Origin: Candidatus Poribacteria bacterium | GTDB lineage: Bacteria > Poribacteria > WGA-4E > WGA-3G | Direction of reading: 5' to 3' | Assembly (NCBI GenBank): GCA_028818995.1 | Contig: JAPPMR010000821.1 | Location: forward strand, 1-8,088 | DNA: 8,088 nt | In this document: positions 1 to 6,955 of the stretch, piece after piece | How positions within the stretch are numbered: position 1 is the stretch's first letter | How the letters are laid out: each line of letters starts with the position of its first letter | The notes under the pieces: model-generated | The model's input: only the letters and a program-made list of their open reading frames with translations | Database searches by the model: none | What the model was told of the DNA's origin: nothing | Translations under genes and position numbers: made by a program

Positions 1-37
1 ATACGGGACTGAAGAAGGTTTCCATGTCTATAAAATC

Positions 38-92
38 CTTAAGTTGACAGTTATAGGTAGAACAAAGCGAAACCTATAACTGTCAACTTAAG
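38..92. repeat. Perfect 21-bp inverted repeat with 13-nt loop
   Basis: The left arm (38-58, beginning CTTAAGTTGACAG) is the exact reverse complement of the right arm (72-92), separated by a 13-nt loop (59-71). A transcript in either direction would form a long uninterrupted hairpin. It sits about 200 bp beyond the stop codon of the minus-strand gene. Neither side is followed by a clear T-tract, so a classical intrinsic terminator is not well supported, although readthrough termination or RNA 3'-end protection is possible. The sequence at its outer left edge (33-45) recurs exactly, inverted, at 7998-8010, which suggests a dispersed repeat family rather than a gene-specific signal. Confidence 0.85.
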
Positions 93-294
93 AAAAATGT
101 ATCAATTTTGTGTAAATAAGGCAGTTTGTGGACTGAGGTGGAGGTGTATATATTGAAGAATAATGATCGGACAAATATTGGTATCTAAACACAAAAGCCG
201 CATAAGTCTTTGTACAAAAACTTACCCACGCGAAACTTGTGTTAGTAAGGACACTTCTTAGAAAATGGATGAATTAGTACACAAAGATGCTTGG
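93..294. other. Non-coding stretch downstream of the minus-strand gene
   Basis: AT-rich sequence between the 21-bp inverted repeat and the stop codon of the minus-strand HEAT/TPR gene. I see no convincing ORF, RNA gene or terminator hairpin with a T-tract here. Confidence 0.5.
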
Positions 295-2163
295 CTATCT
301 CTCTATCCCGCGGAGATGTAAAAATGAAGAACTAAAACGTGGAATTTTTTGAGATTCGGTTTCGTAAATGTGAGATAGCACTTTTTGGATACTTTGACGC
401 GATTTCCTTGTACGATACATCTTTTTTATAAGTGCGTCTTGAACCACTTGAATGTCTTTTTCCGAATGTTTAGATTTTTGAGCTATTTCTGTCAGATGAT
501 AAAAAGCAGGAACATAATCGCTTTGTAGTTGGATAGCCTGTTCTAATGCGTTTGTAGCCTTGTTAAATCGTTCGCTCTTACCAAGTATCCATCCCAACGT
601 ATCATGATGTGAAGCAACATCTGGGTTAAGCCTAACTGCAGCGTAGGCAAGTGCTTCGGTAAGGAGATGCTTCTGCTGATAACCATCTGAGTAGAGTTGA
701 GCAAGATTATTGTAAGCTTCTGCCTCGTTAGGTGCAATTTTTATAGCGGTTTCATACGCAAGCCGTGCTTTGTGAAGGTTACCTAAACGTCTATGTGCTG
801 TTCCAAGTGTGTTGTAAGTCCTATAATTAGACGCATCTCCCTTATCGCTATCATCTATACCGGATGAATATGATGCTTCCGCAATAAATGGTTGATACGG
901 TTTGGTTTTCCGTGCTTGTAAATAGAATTCATAAGACTCCACTGACAGAGCGTATTGGTTTTCCTGAAAATGTGCAAATCCCAGATTCTTATATAAAACT
1001 GGGTCCATTGAATCAATTCCCCGAATAAGTTCATACATTTCAATTGCACTGCGGTAGTCCGACTGCTGTATGAAGAAACTTCCTGCATCTAAATAGTGTT
1101 GAGGGTTTTCCACGAAAGCGATTTCTGTACTGGGAAGGTACGGTGGGCGAGGATGCCGTTGCACTTGCGAATATACCAAAGCAATCGTTGCGGCTACCAG
1201 TAAAAATAACAAAGTGAGATATAGACGTGTCCGATAGACCCATCGCTTTGAAAGATATGCATTAGGTCGCAACATGATTGCAAAGACACTTGGCTTAAAT
1301 TTTTCATCCTCTTGTTCATAAATCACAACGGAGGTATTTGGGACCAGGACCGGTAAAGCAGGTGTAGAGCCATGCTTTTTTAGCATTTCTACTCTCGGTA
1401 CTGTATCCTTGGGAGGTACAGTATCATCTTCAATAGCAGCTGTGGAGTCTGCTTCTTCAGATGCCGTTTCATCAGTCCGAGACTCTTCTTCAATTGTCAA
1501 ATCAATTATCGGTGTCTCAATATCATCGGGAGGCGTATTTTCTTCAGTGAAGGGCAAGGATTCAGATGTATCTTCAATAATAATTAATTCATCGGAATTC
1601 GGTGGCGAGTCATCAGGATATTCATCGGCAGTAACGTTTTCGCTGGTAGTTTCCTGACTCAACTCCGGTTGTTCCATTTCCAAAGAGGGCAAATCACTAA
1701 AATCTGGCGAATCCGTAGAAGCGATAACAGGATCGCTATTTTCCGATGTCGTTTCAACGGCATCAGTATCTGGATACCTGGCGGTGATTAGGTCAATACT
1801 TTTCTGTACTTCCCTGCGGGTTAACGGCGACACATCTGTGCTTAAGAGTGATTCCAATGCAGGAAGTGCTGACACATCTCCAATATTCCCAATTGCCTCA
1901 ATAAGTGTCCAGCGGGTTAAATCACTATCTTCATCTTTTAAAGCATCAACAAGTGCAGATGTCGCTTCTTGGAAATCGCATTTCTGTAACGCGCTCGCTG
2001 CTTCACGTCGCACGCCAGGTGCAGTATCGGACAACGCTTTCAACAATATAGGTAGAGCTTTTGCTCCGCCTATATTGCAAATCTCTATTACCGCTGCCCT
2101 GCGAGTTGCAATCGGCTGCGATGCATCTGTTAAATTCTGTGTAAGTTGTTCAAATGACGGCAT
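295..2163 (-). CDS. HEAT-repeat / transmembrane / TPR protein of unknown function
   Basis: A 622-aa protein in four parts. Residues about 15-128 form three to four HEAT-like (PBS-lyase type) helical repeats, with typical phrases such as VRREAASALQ and IEAIGNIGDVSALPALESLL. Residues about 131-250 form an acidic, Ser/Thr/Pro-rich, probably disordered linker in which I find a single basic residue (R229). A hydrophobic segment at about 313-331 follows a basic stretch (KRWVYRTR), predicting one membrane span with the N-terminus in the cytoplasm. Residues about 354-565 contain roughly five TPR units, the clearest at about 447-549 (for example YNTLGTAHRRLGNLHKARLAYETAI). HEAT and TPR domains usually mediate protein-protein contact, and no catalytic motif is visible. 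The ATG at 2163 gives a sensible N-terminus, but I see no strong Shine-Dalgarno before it. It is divergent from the transport operon, so a functional link to it is not shown. Confidence 0.85.
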   Translation of the reverse strand: MPSFEQLTQNLTDASQPIATRRAAVIEICNIGGAKALPILLKALSDTAPGVRREAASALQKCDFQEATSALVDALKDEDSDLTRWTLIEAIGNIGDVSALPALESLLSTDVSPLTRREVQKSIDLITARYPDTDAVETTSENSDPVIASTDSPDFSDLPSLEMEQPELSQETTSENVTADEYPDDSPPNSDELIIIEDTSESLPFTEENTPPDDIETPIIDLTIEEESRTDETASEEADSTAAIEDDTVPPKDTVPRVEMLKKHGSTPALPVLVPNTSVVIYEQEDEKFKPSVFAIMLRPNAYLSKRWVYRTRLYLTLLFLLVAATIALVYSQVQRHPRPPYLPSTEIAFVENPQHYLDAGSFFIQQSDYRSAIEMYELIRGIDSMDPVLYKNLGFAHFQENQYALSVESYEFYLQARKTKPYQPFIAEASYSSGIDDSDKGDASNYRTYNTLGTAHRRLGNLHKARLAYETAIKIAPNEAEAYNNLAQLYSDGYQQKHLLTEALAYAAVRLNPDVASHHDTLGWILGKSERFNKATNALEQAIQLQSDYVPAFYHLTEIAQKSKHSEKDIQVVQDALIKKMYRTRKSRQSIQKVLSHIYETESQKIPRFSSSFLHLRGIER

Positions 2164-2319
2164 AATTCATTCACGAATCAAATCTTCGCGCACCTGTATT
2201 TTTCACCACGTGGATGAAGTGAGGACACTTTTCACGAGAATTTCAATTTACATACCAGGCAAGTCACACTATACTGGATTTGTGTAAACCTTATCCCTAA
2301 TAAAACGATTTTTTAGTGA

Positions 2320-2335
2320 AAAAGGTACACCTTTT
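2320..2335. promoter_or_regulatory. Short palindrome, possible operator
   Basis: The arms AAAAGGT (2320-2326) and ACCTTTT (2329-2335) are perfect reverse complements separated by AC. This size and symmetry would suit a dimeric DNA-binding regulator. It lies about 90 bp upstream of the -35 of the rightward promoter and about 155 bp upstream of the start of the leftward gene. No regulator gene is nearby, and a 7-bp match in AT-rich DNA can arise by chance. Confidence 0.25.
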
Positions 2336-2427
2336 GTTAACGCCATCTCTTTGGCTCTCTTTGTAGGTTGGTTTCACTTTGATTGTCAATTCAAGATATT
2401 TTTACACACCCTGACACTATAATTGAC

Positions 2428-2456
2428 TTGACATTTCCAAAAAATATCCATATTAT
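2428..2456 (+). promoter_or_regulatory. Sigma70-type promoter for the binding-protein operon
   Basis: The -35 hexamer TTGACA (2428-2433) is a perfect match to consensus. It is followed by a 17-nt AT-rich spacer and the -10 hexamer TATTAT (2451-2456, one mismatch). Transcription would start near 2462-2464, giving a leader of about 27 nt before the ATG at 2490 with room for the GGAG ribosome site. This geometry favours ATG 2490 over the upstream TTG at 2469, which would leave almost no leader. Confidence 0.65.
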
Positions 2457-2479
2457 TAAACATATCTTTTGACATCATT

Positions 2480-2483
2480 GGAG
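2480..2483 (+). promoter_or_regulatory. Shine-Dalgarno GGAG deciding the start at 2490
   Basis: GGAG lies 6 nt before ATG 2490. It would fall inside the coding region if the in-frame TTG at 2469 were used, so it supports the shorter protein, whose N-terminus also begins directly with a basic signal-peptide n-region. Confidence 0.7.
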
Positions 2484-2489
2484 AAAATA

Positions 2490-4148
2490 ATGACAAAAAA
2501 TCTGTTTAGACGTTTTTTCAATAAAAAATTTAGAAAATTTGACGATATTACTTGTCTGCTATCAAAATCTTCCCTGATATTTTTCTTCTTAACATCGCTG
2601 TTATTACCAATGGTTTTCTTATCGCTGCCTGCGGAAGCCGATTCCCACGCAAAGGGCGGCACATTTATTTTCGGGCGTGGTGGCGACTCTGTTGGATTAG
2701 ACCCGGCACTGGAAGAAGATGGCGAATCCTTCAAAGTCTGCGATAACATCTACGATACACTTATTCACTACAAAGATGGAAGCACTGAAATTGAGCCCGG
2801 TCTCGCAACGAGTTGGGAAAGTTCAGAGGACGGTTTAACATGGACTTTTCACCTTCGGAAAGGCGTAACCTTTCATGATGGCACCCCTTTCAACGCTGAA
2901 GCGGTTCTTTTCTCACTTAACCGACAACACGATAAAACACATGCATTTCATGATGTTGGTGGAAGTTACGTTTATTGGATTGCTACTGGGTTAGCAGAAA
3001 TTGTGGACAAAATTACCGCTGTTGACGAGTTTACAGTCCAAATCCATCTTAAAACTGCATATAGCCCATTTATTTATACCATTGCGATAACTTCCTTCTC
3101 CATTGTCAGTCCAACAGCAGTGAAAGAATTCGGTGACGAGTACTCTAACAATCCAGTTGGTACTGGTCCCTTCAAGTTTGTTCAGTGGGATAGAGGTGAT
3201 AAAATAGTGCTTGCTGCAAACGAAAACTATTGGGGTGGACGACCAAAGTTAGATAGAGTTATCTTCCGTTCTATTCCAGACAACGCGGTGAGACTCATTG
3301 AACTTCAGCGAGGCGGTCTCCATGCAATGGAGTTCCCAAATCCAGACGATTTGCAACAGATTCAAGATGATGAAACGCTTGAACTGCTATCTCAACCGGG
3401 GACAAATATCGGTTATTTAGCGATGAACATGGATAAACCACCCTTGGATAACCTTAAGGTGAGACTTGCAATTAACCATGCAATCAACAAATCCGAGATT
3501 ATAAAGCATCTCTATCAGGGTCTTGGTGTACCAGCAAAGAATCCAATTCCACCGACAATGTGGAGTTATGACGATACAATTGAGGATTTCGCCTACAATC
3601 CGAAATTGGCAAAACAACTTCTGGCTGAAGCAGGATATCCCAACGGATTTGAAACGACACTCTGGGCATTACCCGTTCCACGCCCTTATATTCCTGATGG
3701 ACGCGCGCTTGCAGAGGTTCTCCAATCTGAACTCCGAAATGTTGGAATTGAGACGAAAATTGTAACTTATGACTGGGGCACCTATCTTGAGAAGACCAAA
3801 AATGGTGAGCACGATATGGCAATGCTTGGCTGGAGTGCCGACCTCGGTGATCCAGACAACTTCTTCTATTTTCTTTTAAGTAAATCCTCTGCAGAAAAAC
3901 CCGCAGGCAATATAGCGTTTTATCGTAGTGATGCGATGCAAAATGTGTTAGAACAGGCAAGATCAATCTCAGACAAAGAAAAACGCATCGCCCTCTACAA
4001 ACAAGCACAGCAGATATTCCACAAAGATGTGCCGTGGGTGCCGTTGGCACACGCAAAACAGATTTTAGTCGTAAATAAAAAGGTTAAGAACCTTAAACTT
4101 CATCCGTTAAATTGGAAATATTTCCGAAATATTTCACTTGAAAGGTAA
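2490..4148 (+). CDS. ABC transporter solute-binding protein, family 5 (DppA/OppA-like)
   Basis: A 552-aa exported binding protein of the SBP_bac_5 family, which captures peptides, nickel, opines or other solutes outside the cytoplasmic membrane for an ABC importer. Residues 1-50 look like a Sec signal peptide with a long basic n-region (RRFFNKKFRK), a hydrophobic core at about 28-46 and a likely cut after AEA (50). No lipobox is visible. Family landmarks include WTFHLRKGVTFHDGTPFNAE (118-137), NPVGTGPFKFVQWDRGD (221-237), YLAMNMDKPPLDNLKVRLAINHAIN (within 309-333) and GWSADLGDPDNFF (447-459). D451 aligns with the Asp that holds the peptide alpha-amino group in DppA/OppA, which suggests a peptide-type ligand, though this is inference. 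It heads a four-gene cluster and ends 3 nt before a close paralogue. No permease or ATPase gene is in the window, so the importer must be elsewhere or shared. Confidence 0.93.
   Translation: MTKNLFRRFFNKKFRKFDDITCLLSKSSLIFFFLTSLLLPMVFLSLPAEADSHAKGGTFIFGRGGDSVGLDPALEEDGESFKVCDNIYDTLIHYKDGSTEIEPGLATSWESSEDGLTWTFHLRKGVTFHDGTPFNAEAVLFSLNRQHDKTHAFHDVGGSYVYWIATGLAEIVDKITAVDEFTVQIHLKTAYSPFIYTIAITSFSIVSPTAVKEFGDEYSNNPVGTGPFKFVQWDRGDKIVLAANENYWGGRPKLDRVIFRSIPDNAVRLIELQRGGLHAMEFPNPDDLQQIQDDETLELLSQPGTNIGYLAMNMDKPPLDNLKVRLAINHAINKSEIIKHLYQGLGVPAKNPIPPTMWSYDDTIEDFAYNPKLAKQLLAEAGYPNGFETTLWALPVPRPYIPDGRALAEVLQSELRNVGIETKIVTYDWGTYLEKTKNGEHDMAMLGWSADLGDPDNFFYFLLSKSSAEKPAGNIAFYRSDAMQNVLEQARSISDKEKRIALYKQAQQIFHKDVPWVPLAHAKQILVVNKKVKNLKLHPLNWKYFRNISLER
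4141..4145 (+). promoter_or_regulatory. Ribosome site AAAGG inside the end of the upstream gene
   Basis: AAAGG (preceded by G) lies within the last codons of the first binding-protein gene, 6 nt before ATG 4152. Only 3 nt separate the upstream stop codon from this ATG. The arrangement implies that the two binding proteins share an mRNA and that translation of the second is likely coupled to the first. Confidence 0.6.
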
Positions 4149-4151
4149 AGT

Positions 4152-5867
4152 ATGAATAGAATAATTTTTGTAGCGATAGCACTCGTTTTTTCATTTCTGT
4201 TAATAACAAGAATGAATGCACAAAACGCAACCGTTCCGGGTGATGTCAACGGTGACGGTGTCGTAAATATACTTGATTTGACCAACGTCGCTTCGCATTT
4301 TGGCAAAAATGTTGATCCAGCACAGACACCGAACCCTGATGTCAACGGTGACAGCATCGTCAATATCTTAGACTTAGTCATCGTTGCCAGCATGATAGGC
4401 GATAGCACATCCGAAATGAGCACCTTAATCTTTGGACGGGGTGGTGATTCCATTACGCTTGACCCCTCACAGATGCTTGATGGAGAGTCAGCAAAAGTTT
4501 GTGATATGGTCTACGATACACTTGTCCAATATAGAGGGGCTACAACTGACATTGAACCCGCTTTAGCGAAAATGTGGGACAGTTCGGCAGATGGACTCAT
4601 GTGGACATTTCACTTGCAACAAGGTGTCCAATTCCACGATGGCACTCCGCTAAACGCTAACGCAGTCGTCTTTTCATTAAGTCGCCCAAATGCACTGTCT
4701 CGTAGTTTTTACGAAGAATTTATAGATCAGATTACTGCGTTAGACGATTTTACCGTTCAGATTCATCTCAAAACACCGTACGCACCGTTTCTAAGCACAA
4801 TGGCTTCATCTGAAAATGCTATTGTGAGTCCGGCAGCAGTTGCACACTTTGGTGAAAGTTTTGGAAACAATCCTGTAGGAACTGGGCCTTTCAAGTTTGT
4901 CCAATGGGATAGGAACGATCAAATTGTGCTTACTGCAAACAACACACATTGGGCAGGAAAACCAGAGATTGATAGACTTATTTTCCGTTCTATACCTGAT
5001 AATTCTGAACGGTATATGGAACTTCAGGAAGGTAGTATCCATATTATGGAATTTCCGAACTCGGATGACTTAGAAACGATTCGCGGGGACACACGACTTG
5101 AACTCTTAATGCAACCGAGTCTGAATGTAGGTTATTTGGCAATGAACATGGAAAAACCACCTTTTGACAATCTGAAGGTGCGCCTTGCGATTAACCATGC
5201 AATCAACAAAGCAGAGATAATTGAAAGATTGTATCAAGGCACTGGAATCCCCGCAAAAGGTCCAATTCCACCCACATTATGGAGTTACGATGATTCAATA
5301 GAAGATTACGCCTATAATCCTGAACTCGCGAAACAACTTCTCGCTGAAGCAGGATATCCCAATGGATTTGAGACAACACTCTGGGCATTGCCCATTCCGC
5401 GTCCCTACATTCCCGACGGACAAGCATTAGCAGCGGCATTGCAATCTGAACTCCGAAACATCGGCATTGTGGCGAACATTGTCACTTATGATTGGTCCAT
5501 CTATGTCGACAAGATACTAAATGGGGAGCACGATATGGCAATGCTTGGCTGGAGTGCTGGCGGGGATCCAGATAGTTTTCTCTACTATCTCTTGAGCAAA
5601 ACCACCGCACAGAAACCAGCACTTAATATCGCTTTCTATAAAAGTGATGAGATGCAAGATGTGTTGGACCGCGCAAGGATGAGCACAGATAGAAGTGAAC
5701 GCATTGAACTTTATCAGCAAGCACAAGCGATTTTCCATAGAGACGTGCCGTGGGTGCCGCTGGCACATGCACAACGCCTTTTGGTGATTGATAGAAGTGT
5801 GCAAAATCTCAAACTTGCCCCTATTGGGTGGAAATATCTCCGCAGTGTATCACTTGAATCAGAGTAA
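4152..5867 (+). CDS. Dockerin-bearing family 5 solute-binding protein
   Basis: A 571-aa exported protein in three parts. Residues 1 to about 23-26 are a signal peptide. A type I dockerin occupies about 30-84, and a full SBP_bac_5 domain runs from about 91 to 571. The binding domain aligns along its whole length with the upstream paralogue, sharing for example NPVGTGPFKFVQWDR and the stretch around AEAGYPNGFETTLWALP. Differences are informative. It is about 14 residues shorter around 176-200. It also reads GWSAGGDPDSF (467-477), one residue shorter than its paralogue and without the Asp that anchors the peptide amino group in DppA/OppA. The ligand may therefore differ, or be a non-peptide. The dockerin predicts calcium-dependent docking to a cohesin-type partner, placing the receptor on a surface or scaffold. 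The partner is not in this window. Tandem duplication followed by domain gain is the simplest history. Confidence 0.93.
   Translation: MNRIIFVAIALVFSFLLITRMNAQNATVPGDVNGDGVVNILDLTNVASHFGKNVDPAQTPNPDVNGDSIVNILDLVIVASMIGDSTSEMSTLIFGRGGDSITLDPSQMLDGESAKVCDMVYDTLVQYRGATTDIEPALAKMWDSSADGLMWTFHLQQGVQFHDGTPLNANAVVFSLSRPNALSRSFYEEFIDQITALDDFTVQIHLKTPYAPFLSTMASSENAIVSPAAVAHFGESFGNNPVGTGPFKFVQWDRNDQIVLTANNTHWAGKPEIDRLIFRSIPDNSERYMELQEGSIHIMEFPNSDDLETIRGDTRLELLMQPSLNVGYLAMNMEKPPFDNLKVRLAINHAINKAEIIERLYQGTGIPAKGPIPPTLWSYDDSIEDYAYNPELAKQLLAEAGYPNGFETTLWALPIPRPYIPDGQALAAALQSELRNIGIVANIVTYDWSIYVDKILNGEHDMAMLGWSAGGDPDSFLYYLLSKTTAQKPALNIAFYKSDEMQDVLDRARMSTDRSERIELYQQAQAIFHRDVPWVPLAHAQRLLVIDRSVQNLKLAPIGWKYLRSVSLESE
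4239..4403 (+). other. Type I dockerin module (two F-hand calcium repeats)
   Basis: This segment encodes residues 30-84 of the second binding protein. Repeat 1 is GDVNGDGVVNILDL, with calcium ligands at D31, N33, D35, N39 and D42. Repeat 2 is PDVNGDSIVNILDL, with D63, N65, D67, N71 and D74. Both loops are complete, and the repeats are 32 residues apart, as in ordinary dockerins. The partner-recognition positions 10 and 11 of each loop are Ile-Leu in both copies, so the module is symmetric and could bind a cohesin in either orientation. At DNA level a 15-nt stretch is identical in both repeats (4242-4256 and 4338-4352). An N-terminal position, directly after the signal peptide, is uncommon, since dockerins are more often C-terminal. 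Confidence 0.9.
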
Positions 5868-5908
5868 GTATTTCCAAGTATTCTAACAAGATTAAATAGG
5901 TATAATGG

Positions 5909-6934
5909 ATGCAAAAATCCGAATTTCGTGTAGGAATTACACGCGACTTCCTCAAACCAGATGGAAGTTCTGATTTAGACAACATCGCCAAACCGTTATT
6001 TGATAAAGCAGGTTTATATTGGGAATATATTGCCGAAAATACGCCAACATTAACCGCTGCACAGGTGCAAGATTATGATGCGCTCTTAGTATTAGGTACG
6101 GGCATTACGGCAGATACGTTTACCGATGTTGACAGATTGGCTATTATAGCACGGTTTGGTGTGGGATACGACAAGGTAGATGTGGAAGCCTGCACCGAAA
6201 ACGGGGTTTTACTGACAATCGCACCGGATGGTGTACGTAGACCCGTTGCCACCTCTATCCTCACATTTGTCCTATCTTTAAGCCATCAGTTGTTGATAAA
6301 AGACCGGCTTACCCGAACTGGTAGATGGACAGATACCAAAGATTTTATGGGCATGGGCTTGGTCGGGAGAACACTCGGTCTCGTAGGAATGGGTAATATC
6401 GGAAAAGAGACGTTCAAACTGGCAAAACCCTTCGGCATGCGCCATATCACCTTTGATCCGTATGTCTCACCTGCTGATGTTGAGGAAGTCGATGCCGAAA
6501 TAGTAGACTTGGATACCTTAATGCAAACGGCTGATTTTGTCTGTGTCTGCTGCCCGCTGACTGAAGAAACACAAGGGATTATTGACGCGAGATGTATCGG
6601 ACTGATGAAGCCGACCGCTTACCTAATAAACACCGCACGTGGTCCGATTGTTGACCAGAAGGCACTCACTGATGCACTTCAAAACGGACGCATCCAAGGC
6701 GCAGGACTTGATGTCTTTGAGCAGGAACCGATTAGCGATGACGACCCGCTACTAAGTTTGGATAACGTTATCGTTACCCCGCATAGCATCTGTTGGACAG
6801 ATGAGTGTTTTGAAGGCAACGGAAAGAGTGCGTGTGAAAGTATCATCACCGTTGCTTCTGGAAAAATGCCAACGTGGATAGTGAACCGAGATGTGATAGA
6901 TAGTCCCAAACTAAAGCAAAAATTAGCGCGATAA
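5909..6934 (+). CDS. D-isomer-specific 2-hydroxyacid dehydrogenase
   Basis: A 341-aa cytoplasmic oxidoreductase of the D-2-hydroxyacid dehydrogenase family (phosphoglycerate, glycerate, glyoxylate and lactate dehydrogenase relatives), which interconverts a 2-hydroxyacid and a 2-oxoacid. The Rossmann motif GLVGMGNIG (157-165) is followed by D183 at the end of the next strand (ITFDPY), which favours NAD(H) over NADP(H). The catalytic set is complete: R244 in NTARGPIVD, E273 in GLDVFEQEP and H292 in TPHS. ARFGVGYDKVDV (81-92) is the usual substrate-side motif. There is no C-terminal ACT or regulatory domain, so it is not a classical regulated SerA, and the substrate cannot be read from sequence. 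ATG 5909 is the first start possible because an in-frame TAA lies at 5903-5905. The AGG at 5898-5900 is a weak ribosome site. It lies 41 nt after the dockerin binding protein and 21 nt before the dioxygenase, so co-transcription is likely. Confidence 0.92.
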   Translation: MQKSEFRVGITRDFLKPDGSSDLDNIAKPLFDKAGLYWEYIAENTPTLTAAQVQDYDALLVLGTGITADTFTDVDRLAIIARFGVGYDKVDVEACTENGVLLTIAPDGVRRPVATSILTFVLSLSHQLLIKDRLTRTGRWTDTKDFMGMGLVGRTLGLVGMGNIGKETFKLAKPFGMRHITFDPYVSPADVEEVDAEIVDLDTLMQTADFVCVCCPLTEETQGIIDARCIGLMKPTAYLINTARGPIVDQKALTDALQNGRIQGAGLDVFEQEPISDDDPLLSLDNVIVTPHSICWTDECFEGNGKSACESIITVASGKMPTWIVNRDVIDSPKLKQKLAR

Positions 6935-6945
6935 AGTTCATGTTC

Positions 6946-6950
6946 GGAGG
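6946..6950 (+). promoter_or_regulatory. Strong Shine-Dalgarno GGAGG before the dioxygenase
   Basis: GGAGG lies 5 nt before ATG 6956. The gene is in the same frame as the dehydrogenase, and the dehydrogenase stop codon (6932-6934) is the nearest upstream in-frame stop. No other ATG lies between, so the start at 6956 is well fixed. It is the best ribosome site in the operon, which could mean the last gene is translated more than its neighbour. Confidence 0.8.
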
Positions 6951-6955
6951 ACATC

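Larger units (their letters stand above)
2164..2489. other. Divergent intergenic region
   Basis: This 326-bp region separates the minus-strand HEAT/TPR gene from the plus-strand operon. It holds a good plus-strand promoter (2428-2456), a 7-bp-arm palindrome (2320-2335) and the Shine-Dalgarno of the first binding-protein gene. On the minus strand I looked for a promoter for the HEAT/TPR gene. A TATAGT hexamer is present near 2269-2274, but no matching -35 lies at the right spacing, so that promoter stays unassigned. No coding region is supported here. Confidence 0.7.

Noticed and set aside
1784..2287. 167-aa plus-strand open frame over the HEAT region and intergenic DNA
   Set aside because: It is antisense to the HEAT-repeat coding sequence, with low-complexity Ser/Ala content and no domain. 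The minus-strand frame explains the region.
2469..2489. TTG start giving a 7-residue longer first binding protein
   Set aside because: The GGAG site and the mapped promoter place the start at ATG 2490. The TTG would begin within a few bases of the predicted transcription start.
3499..4056. 185-aa open frame antisense to the first binding protein
   Set aside because: It is fully covered by a gene with strong family motifs, has a Cys/His/Arg-rich composition typical of shadow frames, and shows no recognisable domain.
5901..5906. Perfect TATAAT hexamer before the dehydrogenase, as an internal promoter
   Set aside because: No acceptable -35 lies 16-18 nt upstream, and transcription would begin at or inside the coding region. 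It is most likely chance in AT-rich DNA.
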